Shown here in pieces: positions 17,178 to 26,494 of a DNA stretch of 35,368 nucleotides; position 1 is the first letter of the stretch, and every line of letters starts with the position of its first letter. The notes beneath the pieces were generated by a model. That model was not told the origin of the DNA. It worked only from the letters and a program-made list of their open reading frames with translations, and searched no databases. The stretch spans positions 1 to 35,368 of the forward strand of contig NZ_CALMHT010000130.1 in the NCBI RefSeq assembly GCF_937863835.1. The letters are read 5' to 3'. Position numbers and translations under genes: made by a program. This DNA is from an uncultured Prevotella sp. Its GTDB lineage: Bacteria; Bacteroidota; Bacteroidia; Bacteroidales; Bacteroidaceae.

Positions 17178-18365
17178 TCACTTTTGAACACTGTACCTTT
17201 TCAGCATACGCATTATCTCACGGTGATACATCATACAGGCGATCATAAAATAAACAATTGCCTGTATCCACAATCCCTTAAATTCAAATGACACGTCGGC
17301 AAGCGATGCACCGCAACCTGTGATGCGCACATAACCGTTCATTCCGAAAGATGAAGGCATAAGCCATGATACATATTTCCAAAACATCGGCATGGCTGCA
17401 CCCGGCCACGATATACCCGAAAGGAAGAGCAACGGGACTGACAGGAACACAAACAACATGATACAGTCTTCCCTGTGATAGACAAAAGACGACAATACCA
17501 TCGCTAGAAATATACATGCCAACAGGTATGGAACCAGAAAGGCGAGGAAAGTAAGATAATTGCCCAACTGCGGCAGACCGAAACTGCGCGTTACGAAAGT
17601 GAACATATAAATTCCCATGATCAAATAAAGCATAAAGTACATGATCGCCTTACCCAAAACGATATTCACCGAATTCTTGTAGGCAGGTTTGAAGGGTATG
17701 ACACTCCCACTGTATTTATCCCTTGATTCACCCATGGACATTCCTATACCAAGGAAAAGAGTCTGTTGGATAATAAGCATCAACACAGGCGGTATCAGGA
17801 AAGCCGCAAAACCGCTTTGGGGATTATAAAGAGATACGTAGTCATAGTCAATAGGCATACGGATAATCTCTTTTTCACGGTCGGTCGTGGCGGGTATATA
17901 TCGCTCCACCTTAATGTCTTTGTTCATATCCAACGATACATTGGTAGCTGTAATCATCAAGGCTTTGTAATATAACATACTGCACATGTCGCAATAGAGT
18001 CCTACGTGTGTCTGTTCATGATGCCATAAATCGAGAATAAAAGAAGACGGGATATGCACGATACCGTATACTTTCTGCTGTTTCAGCAATTCTTCCGCAT
18101 CTGCCATATTTGAGCAATAAGCTGCTATACACACGTCAGGTGAAGCGTCCATGTGACGTATGAATTTTCTACTGAGTTGTGTATTACTGTCATCAACCAC
18201 TGCCGCCGGCACGTCGCGCACCACTTCGTTCGTATAAACGTATGAATAGAGCAACGGATAACATAACGGCACAAAAATTATAAATATCAGTATGCCCTTA
18301 TCACGCATCACTGTGGTAAATTCATTATACCAGATTTCTAATATATTATGTATTATTTTCATCAC
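17178..18365 (-). CDS. ABC-2 type transport permease (second of pair)
   Basis: A 395-residue integral membrane protein of the ABC-2 (YhhJ/YhiH-like) permease family. A first membrane helix (about 24-46) is followed by a large periplasmic domain (about 47-180, with DVPAAVVDDSNTQLSRKFI, typical of the family), then five more helices (about 182-210, 235-262, 268-293, 297-317, 365-386). The sequence FLSGISWPGAAMPMFWKYVSWLMPSSF matches the conserved ABC-2 signature region before the last helix. It should pair with the other permease as a heterodimer and work with the HlyD and TolC partners in drug or metabolite export. It is the last gene of the operon, 3 bp after the preceding stop. No ATP-binding domain is present. 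Confidence 0.9.
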   Translation of the reverse strand: MMKIIHNILEIWYNEFTTVMRDKGILIFIIFVPLCYPLLYSYVYTNEVVRDVPAAVVDDSNTQLSRKFIRHMDASPDVCIAAYCSNMADAEELLKQQKVYGIVHIPSSFILDLWHHEQTHVGLYCDMCSMLYYKALMITATNVSLDMNKDIKVERYIPATTDREKEIIRMPIDYDYVSLYNPQSGFAAFLIPPVLMLIIQQTLFLGIGMSMGESRDKYSGSVIPFKPAYKNSVNIVLGKAIMYFMLYLIMGIYMFTFVTRSFGLPQLGNYLTFLAFLVPYLLACIFLAMVLSSFVYHREDCIMLFVFLSVPLLFLSGISWPGAAMPMFWKYVSWLMPSSFGMNGYVRITGCGASLADVSFEFKGLWIQAIVYFMIACMMYHREIMRMLKRYSVQK

Positions 18366-18368
18366 TTA

Positions 18369-19544
18369 TCAAGGTTTATATTTATACTTCAGGAAAGCTG
18401 CACGATAACGCCACAATACGGTAGCTGGCAACAGAAGGAACAACAGCAACGCTACCACCGACGGCCATACGTAGGCGATGGAATAGCCGTCGAGCGCCTG
18501 ATTCACATAAATCAGATAATAGTGACGCAGCGGGAACAGCCACGACAGTTTCTGAAGGAAACCGTCCATTGCCGGAACCGGATATGTGAAGCCCGCCAAT
18601 GAGAATGACAGGATGCCCCACAACGAACAGAGACACATCGACAGACGCATCTGTCCTATAAACGCCCCGAAAAGGAATACGCCGAAAGATTGTGAAGCAA
18701 GTACTGTAACAATTCCTAGTATCATCATCGACAGTATTCCCGAATTGCATGGGAACAACAGGAAACGGTAAAAATAGACATCATAAAATATGAATATCAA
18801 CGAAAACAAGAACGTCTGGGGCAACAGTTTCCCCAGCAGGGCTACCGTCGACGAGTATCCGCTCATTCGATACAGTTTACGCTGTGTACCGCGTTTCCAC
18901 TCCAAACCTATCGTATAGGTAGTAGACAACATGACAAGCAGGATAAGTATTCCTGGCAGGATGATATTGCTCAGATAAACGGAATAGTTCAAGTATGGAT
19001 TGTTCAGCGGATGAGTCTCTATGACTATCGGTTGTATAACCCCCATGGCCTGACGCTCTGTCATACCATGTCCGTAAAGATTTTCACGTGTCAGTGCCAA
19101 TCCCGCCAATTCACAGATATATCGTAGATCTTTCATCAACAGTGTGCCGGGTACGAAATAGGTTTCATTGGTATAGAAAGATAGTTTAGGCTGACGATTT
19201 GCGATTGCTTTCTCCGTCAGTCCTTTGGGTATGTAAAAGAAACCATATATCTCCCCTTTCTGCATCGCCTTGCGGGCATCGTCAAAGTTGGAATAACGTG
19301 TTTTCAGTTCGGTTTCCTCCATTGAACCGAGTATTCTGCCTACGATGCGCGTTACATGAGTGTCATCTTCATCCACCCATCCGGCCGGTAATTTTGTAGG
19401 AAGTCCGCCACCCATCAGCGTCGTGAAGAAGATGATGCACACCACCGGGGCCACAATCATCGTGAAAAGAAACAACGGACGATGGGCGAATATCTTCAAC
19501 TCACGGTATATGATTGCTTTTAATTGATAATATAGTTGTTTCAT
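18369..19544 (-). CDS. ABC-2 type transport permease (first of pair)
   Basis: 391 residues from the ATG at 19544 (MKQLYYQLKAIIYREL). The open frame continues upstream to 19679, but that part lies inside the hlyD-like gene and gives a peptide unlike this family, so the shorter start is chosen; it lies 11 bp after the preceding stop. It has a first membrane helix near 24-45, a periplasmic domain carrying LPAGWVDEDDTHVTRIVGRI, and five further helices in the C-terminal half, with the ABC-2 signature near SFSLAGFTYPVPAMDGFLQ. It forms the inner-membrane channel with the neighbouring permease. It lacks a nucleotide-binding domain. Confidence 0.9.
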   Translation of the reverse strand: MKQLYYQLKAIIYRELKIFAHRPLFLFTMIVAPVVCIIFFTTLMGGGLPTKLPAGWVDEDDTHVTRIVGRILGSMEETELKTRYSNFDDARKAMQKGEIYGFFYIPKGLTEKAIANRQPKLSFYTNETYFVPGTLLMKDLRYICELAGLALTRENLYGHGMTERQAMGVIQPIVIETHPLNNPYLNYSVYLSNIILPGILILLVMLSTTYTIGLEWKRGTQRKLYRMSGYSSTVALLGKLLPQTFLFSLIFIFYDVYFYRFLLFPCNSGILSMMILGIVTVLASQSFGVFLFGAFIGQMRLSMCLCSLWGILSFSLAGFTYPVPAMDGFLQKLSWLFPLRHYYLIYVNQALDGYSIAYVWPSVVALLLFLLLPATVLWRYRAAFLKYKYKP

Positions 19545-19555
19545 TATTTGTATAT

Positions 19556-20545
19556 TTACTTTTTCAATATAGCGGACATTCCACATCTTACTCCATCCAC
19601 ATCTTGCTGGTGAATAGGATGAGCTTGAACCTCGAATGTTTTCAGATCGAAACCGTCCAAGGCTTTTGTGGCTTTCCATGCGGCGAAAGTACCAACTTCT
19701 TTCATCAACGTTATTTTCACTTTCACATTTTTGTTGATAGCCGGTACATAAACACTGGTTTCGGTACCGATTTTCAATCCAGGCAAAAGATCTTCACGTA
19801 CATTGAATGTGAACCACACGTCACTGTTGCTGGCTATATTCATAATAGGTGCACCTGTCCCGACGAGTTCTCCGATTTCAGGGAATATCTCCGTGACATA
19901 ACCGTCGGTGGTAGCTATCAGCACTGTTTCTGATACATAAGAAGCAACTTCCTTTATAGCCCCTTTTGCACGGAGCACCTGAGCTCCGGCAGCAGCTTTC
20001 TCCTCACGGCGGGCACCATTCAATGCCATGTCATATTGAGCACTGGCGGCTTTCTCTGTAGCTACCATGGCATCGTATTGCGCACGGGCCTCATCACGTT
20101 TCTGTTCTGCCATCACCCCACTCTCGAACAAACGGTTCACACGTTTATATGTCTTTTCGGCAACCACAACTCCGGCTTTCGCTTTCTGTAACATATCGAA
20201 AGCTTGCTGTATCTGTTCTTGTCTTGTACCGTTCTGTGCTTCCTGGTCCATTGCCTCTGCGGCAGAATATGCAGCTTCCGCCTGCGACAGTTTGGCTTGT
20301 ATATCCGGGGCTTCAAGTATGGCGAGCGTATCACCGCGATGAACGGTATCACCCTCTTTGACACGCAGTTCTTTGACACGGGTCGGTACTTTACACGACA
20401 TACGGTAATCAGTATTATCAGCTTGTCCCTGTATAATATCAGGATGGTCGGGCATAGTCAGTCCTACTATGATTACGATCACTATGACGCCGACTAAGAT
20501 ACAAGCGGCGACGAGAATTGTTGTGATATTCTTACTTTTTTTCAT
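19556..20545 (-). CDS. HlyD-family periplasmic adaptor (membrane fusion protein)
   Basis: 329 residues with one N-terminal membrane anchor (about 8-30). It then has the split biotinyl-lipoyl motif (VKELRVKEGDTVHRGDTLA, about 57-75, and the second half ETVLIATTDGYVTEIFPEIG, about 208-227), a long alpha-helical hairpin (about 80-200) and the beta-barrel end. It bridges the inner-membrane permeases to the TolC-like channel. It follows the tolC-like gene by 14 bp and precedes the first permease by 11 bp, so all four genes form one operon. Confidence 0.92.
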   Translation of the reverse strand: MKKSKNITTILVAACILVGVIVIVIIVGLTMPDHPDIIQGQADNTDYRMSCKVPTRVKELRVKEGDTVHRGDTLAILEAPDIQAKLSQAEAAYSAAEAMDQEAQNGTRQEQIQQAFDMLQKAKAGVVVAEKTYKRVNRLFESGVMAEQKRDEARAQYDAMVATEKAASAQYDMALNGARREEKAAAGAQVLRAKGAIKEVASYVSETVLIATTDGYVTEIFPEIGELVGTGAPIMNIASNSDVWFTFNVREDLLPGLKIGTETSVYVPAINKNVKVKITLMKEVGTFAAWKATKALDGFDLKTFEVQAHPIHQQDVDGVRCGMSAILKK

Positions 20546-20559
20546 TTCTATATACGATT

Positions 20560-21978
20560 TTATTTATATGTCAATGTTCCTATAGATTTGTCTAGATAAA
20601 GATTTGCCAGACGGAGATCGATACGTGCCGTAACACATTCGGAATGGGCGGACAACCAGGCTGTCTGGGCTTCCAGGACATTGCTTACGGGTATCACTCC
20701 TTCTTTCAGTCCAAGTGTGGCATAACGTAGATTCTCGTCGGCTTCGTCTTGACTCCGCTCAGCTGTTGTGAGTCTTTCGGTAGCTTCCTCCACCTTCTGA
20801 TGATTCTGATTCACCTGCAGTTCTACCTTCTCGCGTGTCTCGGCCAATCTCAATGCGGCTGCCTCAGCTTCAGCGCGTTCGGCCTTTACCTTATATATTC
20901 GTTCACCAAAAGTGACCAGGGGTATGCGCACGACAACGCCAACATTCCACATGCCTTTAAACTTACGTTCAAAACTGTTGAACACAGACGGGTTTGATGC
21001 CAGATATCCGCCGGTCAGAGCTACATTGGGGAGATATTCGGCACGGGTGATTTTCACTTTCTCATTGGCTATTTTCGTAGCAAGTTCCAACGAGCGCAGT
21101 TCCGGACGAAGAGTCCATGCCGTCTGCACACTGTTGTTTACTGTCGATGTCGTGGTAGGATGTGTGTTGGGATTTTCGTCCGACAAACTGATTTGCGAAT
21201 CCAAAGGTATTCCACATATCTGACATAGTAACATCTGTGAGATTGAGAGTCCGTTTTTCACTTGTATCAGTGATACACGCGCCTCATTAACTTTCACCTT
21301 CACGCTCAGTCCATCCGCTTTCGTGGCCATACCTTCTTTGATGATATGCTGCACATCGTTGTCCAACTTTTCGACCAACTTAAGATAACTCTCTGCCAGT
21401 TCCTTTTTCGTCTGCAAAGCTACAATCCTCCAATAGGCTTCGTCTACCTCCACGATAACATCTTGCAGTGATAAATCCTGACTGTTGCGGGCTATTTGTT
21501 CTGCAAAACGAGTGATATGGTTGTAGGCAATGATTTTACCACCCATATATATAGGTTGTGTGAGCAGCACAGCGGCCGCACCCATGTTACGTGTATCCGT
21601 ATGCAGATCATCAACCAATCCCTGTCCTACTCCGTTCAACATCGTACTCATACTCCCCAACTGAGGAACAAGTGTTGACACGGTTGTTCCCAGGTTGCCT
21701 AGTTTCTCCTTCTGACCGTCACTCAATAACGATAATTCCTTGCTCGTGTACAGGTATGCACCAGTGGCCGTAATGCGTGGCAGGTATTTTGTAAATGCCG
21801 CCTTTCGTTCATAATAGGCAGCCTGCACTTTCTTGTCAGCCATGCGCAATTCCTTGTTATAGTTCACCGCGAGGGCACGACAACTGTCCAGGGTCAGAGT
21901 CCTTATCTGTGCCTTCATATTCGTGACTAATGCAAGCATTGCCAACAACAAAAAAAACTTTTTTCTCATATTATTCAT
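20560..21978 (-). CDS. TolC-family outer-membrane efflux protein
   Basis: 472 residues from the ATG at 21978 (a second ATG at 21969, MRKKFFLLL, is equally good). The frame is open to a TTG at 22002, but that codon lies within the -7 promoter element and cannot be the start. A signal peptide ends near NMKAQ. Two outer-membrane-efflux repeats follow (about 25-225 and 240-470), with long helices such as LAESYLKLVEKLDNDV and the LRPELRSLELATKIANEKV segment that begins the second repeat. It provides the outer-membrane exit duct of the export system. First gene of the operon, divergent from the AraC-type regulator. Confidence 0.92.
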   Translation of the reverse strand: MNNMRKKFFLLLAMLALVTNMKAQIRTLTLDSCRALAVNYNKELRMADKKVQAAYYERKAAFTKYLPRITATGAYLYTSKELSLLSDGQKEKLGNLGTTVSTLVPQLGSMSTMLNGVGQGLVDDLHTDTRNMGAAAVLLTQPIYMGGKIIAYNHITRFAEQIARNSQDLSLQDVIVEVDEAYWRIVALQTKKELAESYLKLVEKLDNDVQHIIKEGMATKADGLSVKVKVNEARVSLIQVKNGLSISQMLLCQICGIPLDSQISLSDENPNTHPTTTSTVNNSVQTAWTLRPELRSLELATKIANEKVKITRAEYLPNVALTGGYLASNPSVFNSFERKFKGMWNVGVVVRIPLVTFGERIYKVKAERAEAEAAALRLAETREKVELQVNQNHQKVEEATERLTTAERSQDEADENLRYATLGLKEGVIPVSNVLEAQTAWLSAHSECVTARIDLRLANLYLDKSIGTLTYK

Positions 21979-21999
21979 CTCTGTTTTTATTTCGAGGTG

Positions 22000-22007
22000 C
22001 AAAATTA
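22000..22007 (-). promoter_or_regulatory. -7 promoter element of the efflux operon
   Basis: The minus strand reads TAATTTTG, a perfect TAnnTTTG, with a leader of about 15-25 nt to the ATGs at 21978 and 21969. No TTTG-like box is found at normal spacing, which would fit activation by the divergent AraC-family protein. Confidence 0.6.
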
Positions 22008-22051
22008 AACGGAAGTGGTGTGTCAGGAAAGATACAAATAAAGGAGATATT

Positions 22052-22073
22052 GGTACATTTAAAGGGTATTTCC
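22052..22073 (+). promoter_or_regulatory. Direct repeat in the AraC/efflux divergent region
   Basis: GGTACATTT (22052-22060) and GGTATTTCC (22065-22073) share a GGTA core spaced 13 bp apart, between the two divergent promoters. AraC-family proteins often bind tandem half-sites, but the match is short and only suggestive. Confidence 0.25.
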
Positions 22074-22095
22074 GCCTTTTTAAAATAAAATATTG

Positions 22096-22103
22096 TATAT
22101 TTG
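22096..22103 (+). promoter_or_regulatory. -7 promoter element of the AraC-family regulator
   Basis: TATATTTG, a perfect TAnnTTTG, 40 bp before the ATG at 22144. An upstream in-frame TTG at 22093 overlaps this element and is therefore not the start. Confidence 0.55.
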
Positions 22104-22143
22104 TGCTCTATTTAAAGGTTTATTACATATATTATCACAATTA

Positions 22144-23022
22144 ATGGAACAAAACAGTATATCAATTAGTCAACTCGAACAGCGCGGTTTACGGTCTGTC
22201 TTTTATTACAACGATGATATCCTCGTGACAAATCATGTGGAATATATTGAACCGTTTCGACACCCATGCCGGTTGGATGCCACCACTGTTTTTGTCTGTC
22301 TTGGAGGTGTTGTAGATTGCAGCGTCAATCTGAAACATTATCATTTGGGTAAAAATACAATATTGGTAGCCTTTTCGAGCGACATCATTCAGATCCATCA
22401 GACGGATGGTATGGAAGCCTATTCCATAGCTATATCTTCAGACTACCTGAACAATTTGCAGATAGACTTCCGACAACGTACCAGTTTTCGTATCGATATC
22501 CGCCATAATGCCATCGCCCACGTACCTTTTGAGGAAATACTGTTATTAAAGCCCTATTACGAACTGTTAAGTACAAATATGGAATCTAACCGTGTGGAAC
22601 GTCAGGAAATACTGAAAGGACTGATACGTGCATTCTCATACACCGTCATATCACTGATACACGCTTACAGGCAACAAGATGAAGAAAATATAGCGACTCC
22701 GCGAAGTCAACAACTGTTTGATAAGTTCATGGCACTGCTCACCATACACCACAATCGCGAACGAAGTGTATCTTTTTATGCCGACCGTCTCTGCCTCACC
22801 CCCAATTATCTGTCGGGAGCAATCAAAGAATCCAGCGGCAGAAGTGCTATGGAATGGATTAACGAATATGTCGTCACAGAAGCGAAGATGATGTTGAAAA
22901 GCACAGACGAAAGCATACAATCCATTTCATACCACCTTCATTTTTCCACCCAATCGGCATTCGGGAAATACTTCAAACAACAGACAGGCATGGGACCCAA
23001 AGTTTATAGGAACAAAGAATAA
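22144..23022 (+). CDS. AraC-family transcriptional regulator of the efflux operon
   Basis: 292 residues from the ATG at 22144 (MEQNSISISQ). The N-terminal half (about 20-170) is a cupin-like ligand or dimerisation domain without a close match I can name. The C-terminal about 100 residues carry two helix-turn-helix motifs: VSFYADRLCLTPNYLSGAIK and IQSISYHLHFSTQSAFGKYF, ending in the usual QQTGMGPKVYR. It is divergent from the tolC-like gene with 165 bp between starts, the usual layout for a regulator of its neighbour. The signal it senses is unknown. Confidence 0.9.
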   Translation: MEQNSISISQLEQRGLRSVFYYNDDILVTNHVEYIEPFRHPCRLDATTVFVCLGGVVDCSVNLKHYHLGKNTILVAFSSDIIQIHQTDGMEAYSIAISSDYLNNLQIDFRQRTSFRIDIRHNAIAHVPFEEILLLKPYYELLSTNMESNRVERQEILKGLIRAFSYTVISLIHAYRQQDEENIATPRSQQLFDKFMALLTIHHNRERSVSFYADRLCLTPNYLSGAIKESSGRSAMEWINEYVVTEAKMMLKSTDESIQSISYHLHFSTQSAFGKYFKQQTGMGPKVYRNKE

Positions 23023-23057
23023 AAAAGACCACAACCGATGTACGATTGTGGTCTTTT
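23023..23057. terminator. Bidirectional terminator between the AraC gene and rplT
   Basis: A 12-bp stem (AAAAGACCACAA 23023-23034, TTGTGGTCTTTT 23046-23057) ends in TTTTATATTT on the plus strand and TTTTTTATT on the minus strand. It serves both converging units. Confidence 0.9.
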
Positions 23058-23078
23058 ATATTTGGTAAATAATCTTTC

Positions 23079-23423
23079 TTATTTTACTTTCTCAACAATA
23101 GCTTTGAAAGCCTCAGGATTATTAACTGCGAGGTCAGCGAGAACCTTACGGTTAATCTCGATACCAGCCTTGTGAAGTGCACCCATAAGTGTTGAATAAC
23201 TCATGTTCTCCAGACGGGCTGCAGCATTAATACGCTGTATCCATAATGAACGGAAATTGCGTTTCTTATTTCTACGATCACGGTAAGCGTATGTCAAACC
23301 CTTCTCCCAGGTATTCTTAGCTACCGTCCAAACATTTTTTCTAGCTCCGTAGTATCCACGGGTGAGTTTTAAAATCTCTTTTCTCTTTGCTCTTGAAGCA
23401 ACGTGATTTACTGATCTTGGCAT
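23079..23423 (-). CDS. rplT: 50S ribosomal protein L20
   Basis: 114 residues, the normal length, with the basic N-terminus [18 protein letters not shown] and the conserved [25 protein letters not shown] segment. It binds 23S rRNA early in large-subunit assembly. Last gene of infC-rpmI-rplT, 31 bp after rpmI; a bidirectional terminator follows. Confidence 0.98.
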   Translation of the reverse strand: MPRSVNHVASRAKRKEILKLTRGYYGARKNVWTVAKNTWEKGLTYAYRDRRNKKRNFRSLWIQRINAAARLENMSYSTLMGALHKAGIEINRKVLADLAVNNPEAFKAIVEKVK

Positions 23424-23454
23424 AATTTTCTTTCTTTAAATGTTTGACTTTAGA

Positions 23455-23652
23455 TTAACGTAGACATAGCAAGTCACGAACCTGCTTCATGTTTGTCTGA
23501 TCAACGATAGCCTGGTGTACCAGATTACGTTTTTGCTTCTTTGTTTTCTTAGTCAGAATGTGACTGTGGAAGGCATGATGTCTCTTAATCTTACCTGTAC
23601 CGGTAAATCTGAATCTCTTCTTTGCACCGGAATTTGTCTTAACTTTTGGCAT
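23455..23652 (-). CDS. rpmI: 50S ribosomal protein L35
   Basis: 65 residues, full length and strongly basic, with the family start [20 protein letters not shown] and [20 protein letters not shown]. Between infC and rplT as in most bacteria. The 76-bp gap after infC has no clear promoter; whether it holds an L20 autoregulatory structure cannot be judged by eye. Confidence 0.98.
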   Translation of the reverse strand: MPKVKTNSGAKKRFRFTGTGKIKRHHAFHSHILTKKTKKQKRNLVHQAIVDQTNMKQVRDLLCLR

Positions 23653-23728
23653 TTTTTTAAATTTTTATTATTGTTATTTATTATTCAGTGGCAACGTATA
23701 TACCAGAACGTTACGCACATATTATCAT

Positions 23729-24430
23729 TTAATCTTGATCTTTAAGTTTACTCAATGCATCCAGTCCATTCTTTGCGTTTGCAAAAAGTCCACCATTCGA
23801 TGAGATTGGCTCTTCGCTTACCGGACTATCGGATTTTGCAGCATTAACAGTTTTCGCTTCCGATTCCCTTTTCTCGCGGTCAACTTTCTGCTGACTCTTT
23901 TTGATCACACCGGCTTTCTTAGGAGTCAATGTGATAAACATTTTTTTCCCTTCTAGTGCTGGCATCTGCTCCACCTTGCCTAGCTCTTCCAAATCATTGG
24001 CAAAACGGAGGAGGAGTACTTCTCCTTGCTCTTTGAAGAGAATCGAACGACCACGGAAAAAGACGTATGCCCTTACTTTGTTACCTTCTTCCAGAAACTC
24101 CTGGGCATGTTTTAGCTTGAATGCATAATCATTCTCACCTGTCTGAGGTCCGAAACGAATTTCCTTGACTTCAACCTTCACTTGCTTAGACTTTAATTCT
24201 TTGGCACGTTTCTTCTGTTGATATAGGAACTTAGAATAGTCAATGAGACGACAAACTGGAGGTTGGGCATTTGGAGATATCTCTACGAGATCCACTCCCT
24301 GTTCACGAGCCATATCCAACGCCTGACGTGTAGGTATAACTGTCGATCCGCCTTCACCTGCGATGCGGACTTCCCGTACGCGAATCTGTTCATTCACACG
24401 GTACTGATTCTTTATATTGTCATTCTTCAT
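23729..24430 (-). CDS. infC: Translation initiation factor IF-3
   Basis: 233 residues starting at an ordinary ATG ([18 protein letters not shown]), not the rare AUU start used by the E. coli gene. The N-domain (about 8-83), linker and C-domain (about 88-173, with [19 protein letters not shown] and [11 protein letters not shown]) are complete. A charged tail of about 60 residues (174-233) goes beyond the E. coli protein (about 180 residues); such tails are common in Bacteroidetes. IF-3 controls start-codon and initiator-tRNA fidelity on the 30S subunit. Confidence 0.97.
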   Translation of the reverse strand: MKNDNIKNQYRVNEQIRVREVRIAGEGGSTVIPTRQALDMAREQGVDLVEISPNAQPPVCRLIDYSKFLYQQKKRAKELKSKQVKVEVKEIRFGPQTGENDYAFKLKHAQEFLEEGNKVRAYVFFRGRSILFKEQGEVLLLRFANDLEELGKVEQMPALEGKKMFITLTPKKAGVIKKSQQKVDREKRESEAKTVNAAKSDSPVSEEPISSNGGLFANAKNGLDALSKLKDQD

Positions 24431-24455
24431 TCAACTATTTTATAGTAAGCGGCTG

Positions 24456-24487
24456 CAAAGTTATACATTTTTTGTCATTTCTGCAAC
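24456..24487 (-). promoter_or_regulatory. Promoter of infC-rpmI-rplT inside the end of thrS
   Basis: The minus strand reads GTTG (24484-24487), 20 bp, then TAACTTTG (24456-24463), a perfect TAnnTTTG. It crosses the thrS stop codon (24461-24463) and gives a leader of about 20 nt before infC. Confidence 0.65.
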
Positions 24488-26407
24488 TTCATCGTTAATT
24501 TTCTTTGCAAAATCTTCCTTTTTCATGGTTCCTTGGTCTCCTTCACCCTGTTTTCTGACAGAAACCATACCTTCGGCTTGTTCTTTTTCACCAACGACAA
24601 GCATATAAGGTGTACGTTTTAATTCGTTATCACGAATCTTTCGTCCAATCTTTTCGTTACGGTCGTCGATTGTTGCGCGCACGCCTACAGTATCGAAGTA
24701 TTTTGCCAGTGATTTGGCATAATCGTTAAACTTCTCACTGATTGGCAATATGGCTACCTGATCGGGTGTTAGCCACAATGGGAAATGCCCTGCTGTATGT
24801 TCTATCAGTACGGCTGTAAATCTCTCAAGTGAACCGAATGGTGCACGGTGAATCATGACCGGAGTCTGTTTTGAATTGTCATCTGCCGTATATTCCAGTT
24901 TGAAACGTTGTGGCAGGTTGTAGTCAACCTGTATGGTACCCAACTGCCAACGACGGCCGATAGCATCCTTGACCATAAAGTCGAGTTTAGGTCCATAGAA
25001 TGCTGCTTCACCATATTCTACCTTCGCTTTCAGTCCCTTTTCTTTACAAGCTTCGATGATAGCACGCTCCGAACGTTCCCATATCTCATCACTTCCGATA
25101 TACTTCTCGTGGTCTTCAGGATCTCGGAGCGAAATCTGGGCTTCGAAATTATCGAAGTGGAACATGGAGAATACGATCTGTATAATATCCATAACCCGGA
25201 GGAACTCATCCTTTACCTGATCGGGACGGCAGAATATATGAGCATCATCTTGTGTGAACGAACGCACACGTGTTAATCCGTGAAGTTCACCGCTCTGTTC
25301 ATAACGGTATACTGTACCAAACTCTGCAATACGCAGAGGAAGGTCCTTATATGAACGTGGTTTCCAGGCGAACACCTCACAGTGGTGAGGGCAGTTCATC
25401 GGTTTCAGCATGTATTCCTCTCCTTCTTCAGGTGTATGTATCGGCTGGAACGAATCCTTACCGTAATGTGCATAGTGACCGCTGGTTACATATAGGTTCT
25501 TACTACCGATATGCGGAGTGATCACTTCCTGATAACCGTATCTCTTCTGTATTTTACGGAGCATATCCTGCATACGCAGACGCAATTCCGTTCCTTTCGG
25601 TAACCAGATAGGAAGACCCTTGCCCACTCTTTCTGAGAACATGAAGAGTTCCATTTCCTTACCTATCTTGCGATGGTCACGTTTCTTAGCCTCTTCGAGC
25701 ATGACGAGATATTCATCCAGCATTTTCTTTTTCGGGAAAGAAACACCGTAAAGACGCTGCATCTGTTCACGATTGGCATCACCACGCCAGAAAGCTCCGG
25801 CAACACTTGTCAATTTTACAGCTTTGATGGCTCCTGTATTAAGAAGGTGCGGACCTTTACAAAGATCGGTAAATGCACCTTGTGTATACGTCGTTATTGA
25901 ACCGTCTTCCAGATCCTGCTCGATATGTTCGCATTTGTATGTCTGACCGTCTGCACCGAATTCCTTCAACGCATCAGCCTTAGCTACTTCCTTGCGAACA
26001 ACAGGTTCTTTCTTTGAAGCCAGTTCCTTCATTTTTTCCTCTATCTTGGCAAAATCACCCTCTTTGATAGCTTCTCCGTCTTTCAACAGGACATCGTAGA
26101 AGAAACCATTTTCGATTGCGGGACCGAATCCGAACTGAATTCCGGGGTAAAGTTCCTGTAGAGCCTCAGCCAGAAGGTGGGCGGAAGTATGCCAAAAAGC
26201 ATGCTTTCCTTGTTCATCATCCCATTTATAGAGTTCAATCTTAGAATCCTCGTTGATAGGACGGTTCAATTCTACTGTTTCACCATTTACGCCACATGCC
26301 AAAACGTCACGCGCTAAAGCTGGTGAGATACTTTCTGCAATCTGTAGTCCTGTTATGCCCTGTTCGTATTCACGAACGGAACCGTCAGGAAAAGTGATTT
26401 TTATCAT
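24461..26407 (-). CDS. thrS: Threonyl-tRNA synthetase
   Basis: 648 residues, normal full-length class-II synthetase. It has a TGS domain (about 1-60), an editing domain with the expected metal-site residues (His73, His77 in HTSAHLL; Cys183, His187 in LCKGPH), a catalytic core with zinc ligands Cys339 (MNCPHH), His390 and the His of MIHRAPFGS, and a C-terminal anticodon-binding domain. The numbering matches the E. coli enzyme with a small offset. It charges tRNA-Thr and clears mischarged Ser-tRNA. It has its own promoter. Confidence 0.98.
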   Translation of the reverse strand: MIKITFPDGSVREYEQGITGLQIAESISPALARDVLACGVNGETVELNRPINEDSKIELYKWDDEQGKHAFWHTSAHLLAEALQELYPGIQFGFGPAIENGFFYDVLLKDGEAIKEGDFAKIEEKMKELASKKEPVVRKEVAKADALKEFGADGQTYKCEHIEQDLEDGSITTYTQGAFTDLCKGPHLLNTGAIKAVKLTSVAGAFWRGDANREQMQRLYGVSFPKKKMLDEYLVMLEEAKKRDHRKIGKEMELFMFSERVGKGLPIWLPKGTELRLRMQDMLRKIQKRYGYQEVITPHIGSKNLYVTSGHYAHYGKDSFQPIHTPEEGEEYMLKPMNCPHHCEVFAWKPRSYKDLPLRIAEFGTVYRYEQSGELHGLTRVRSFTQDDAHIFCRPDQVKDEFLRVMDIIQIVFSMFHFDNFEAQISLRDPEDHEKYIGSDEIWERSERAIIEACKEKGLKAKVEYGEAAFYGPKLDFMVKDAIGRRWQLGTIQVDYNLPQRFKLEYTADDNSKQTPVMIHRAPFGSLERFTAVLIEHTAGHFPLWLTPDQVAILPISEKFNDYAKSLAKYFDTVGVRATIDDRNEKIGRKIRDNELKRTPYMLVVGEKEQAEGMVSVRKQGEGDQGTMKKEDFAKKINDEVAEMTKNV

Positions 26408-26437
26408 AACTTTATATATAAATTTTCAATTTGGATG

Positions 26438-26469
26438 CAAAATTAATACTTTCTTTCGAGACTAACAAC
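26438..26469 (-). promoter_or_regulatory. Promoter of thrS
   Basis: The minus strand reads GTTG (26466-26469), 20 bp, then TAATTTTG (26438-26445). The leader is only about 25 nt, too short for a T-box or attenuator. Confidence 0.65.
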
Positions 26470-26494
26470 GATTTTTATGAAATTTTCGTCTTTA

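Noticed and set aside
19545..19679. 45-residue N-terminal extension of the first ABC-2 permease
   Set aside because: It lies within the hlyD-like gene and encodes a Ser/Arg-rich peptide unlike the family; the ATG at 19544 gives the normal start.
21979..22002. Longer start of the TolC-like protein
   Set aside because: The codon is TTG and overlaps the TAATTTTG -7 promoter element.
26408..26494. T-box or threonine attenuator before thrS
   Set aside because: The predicted leader is only about 25 nt, too short, and no hairpin with a U-run is present.
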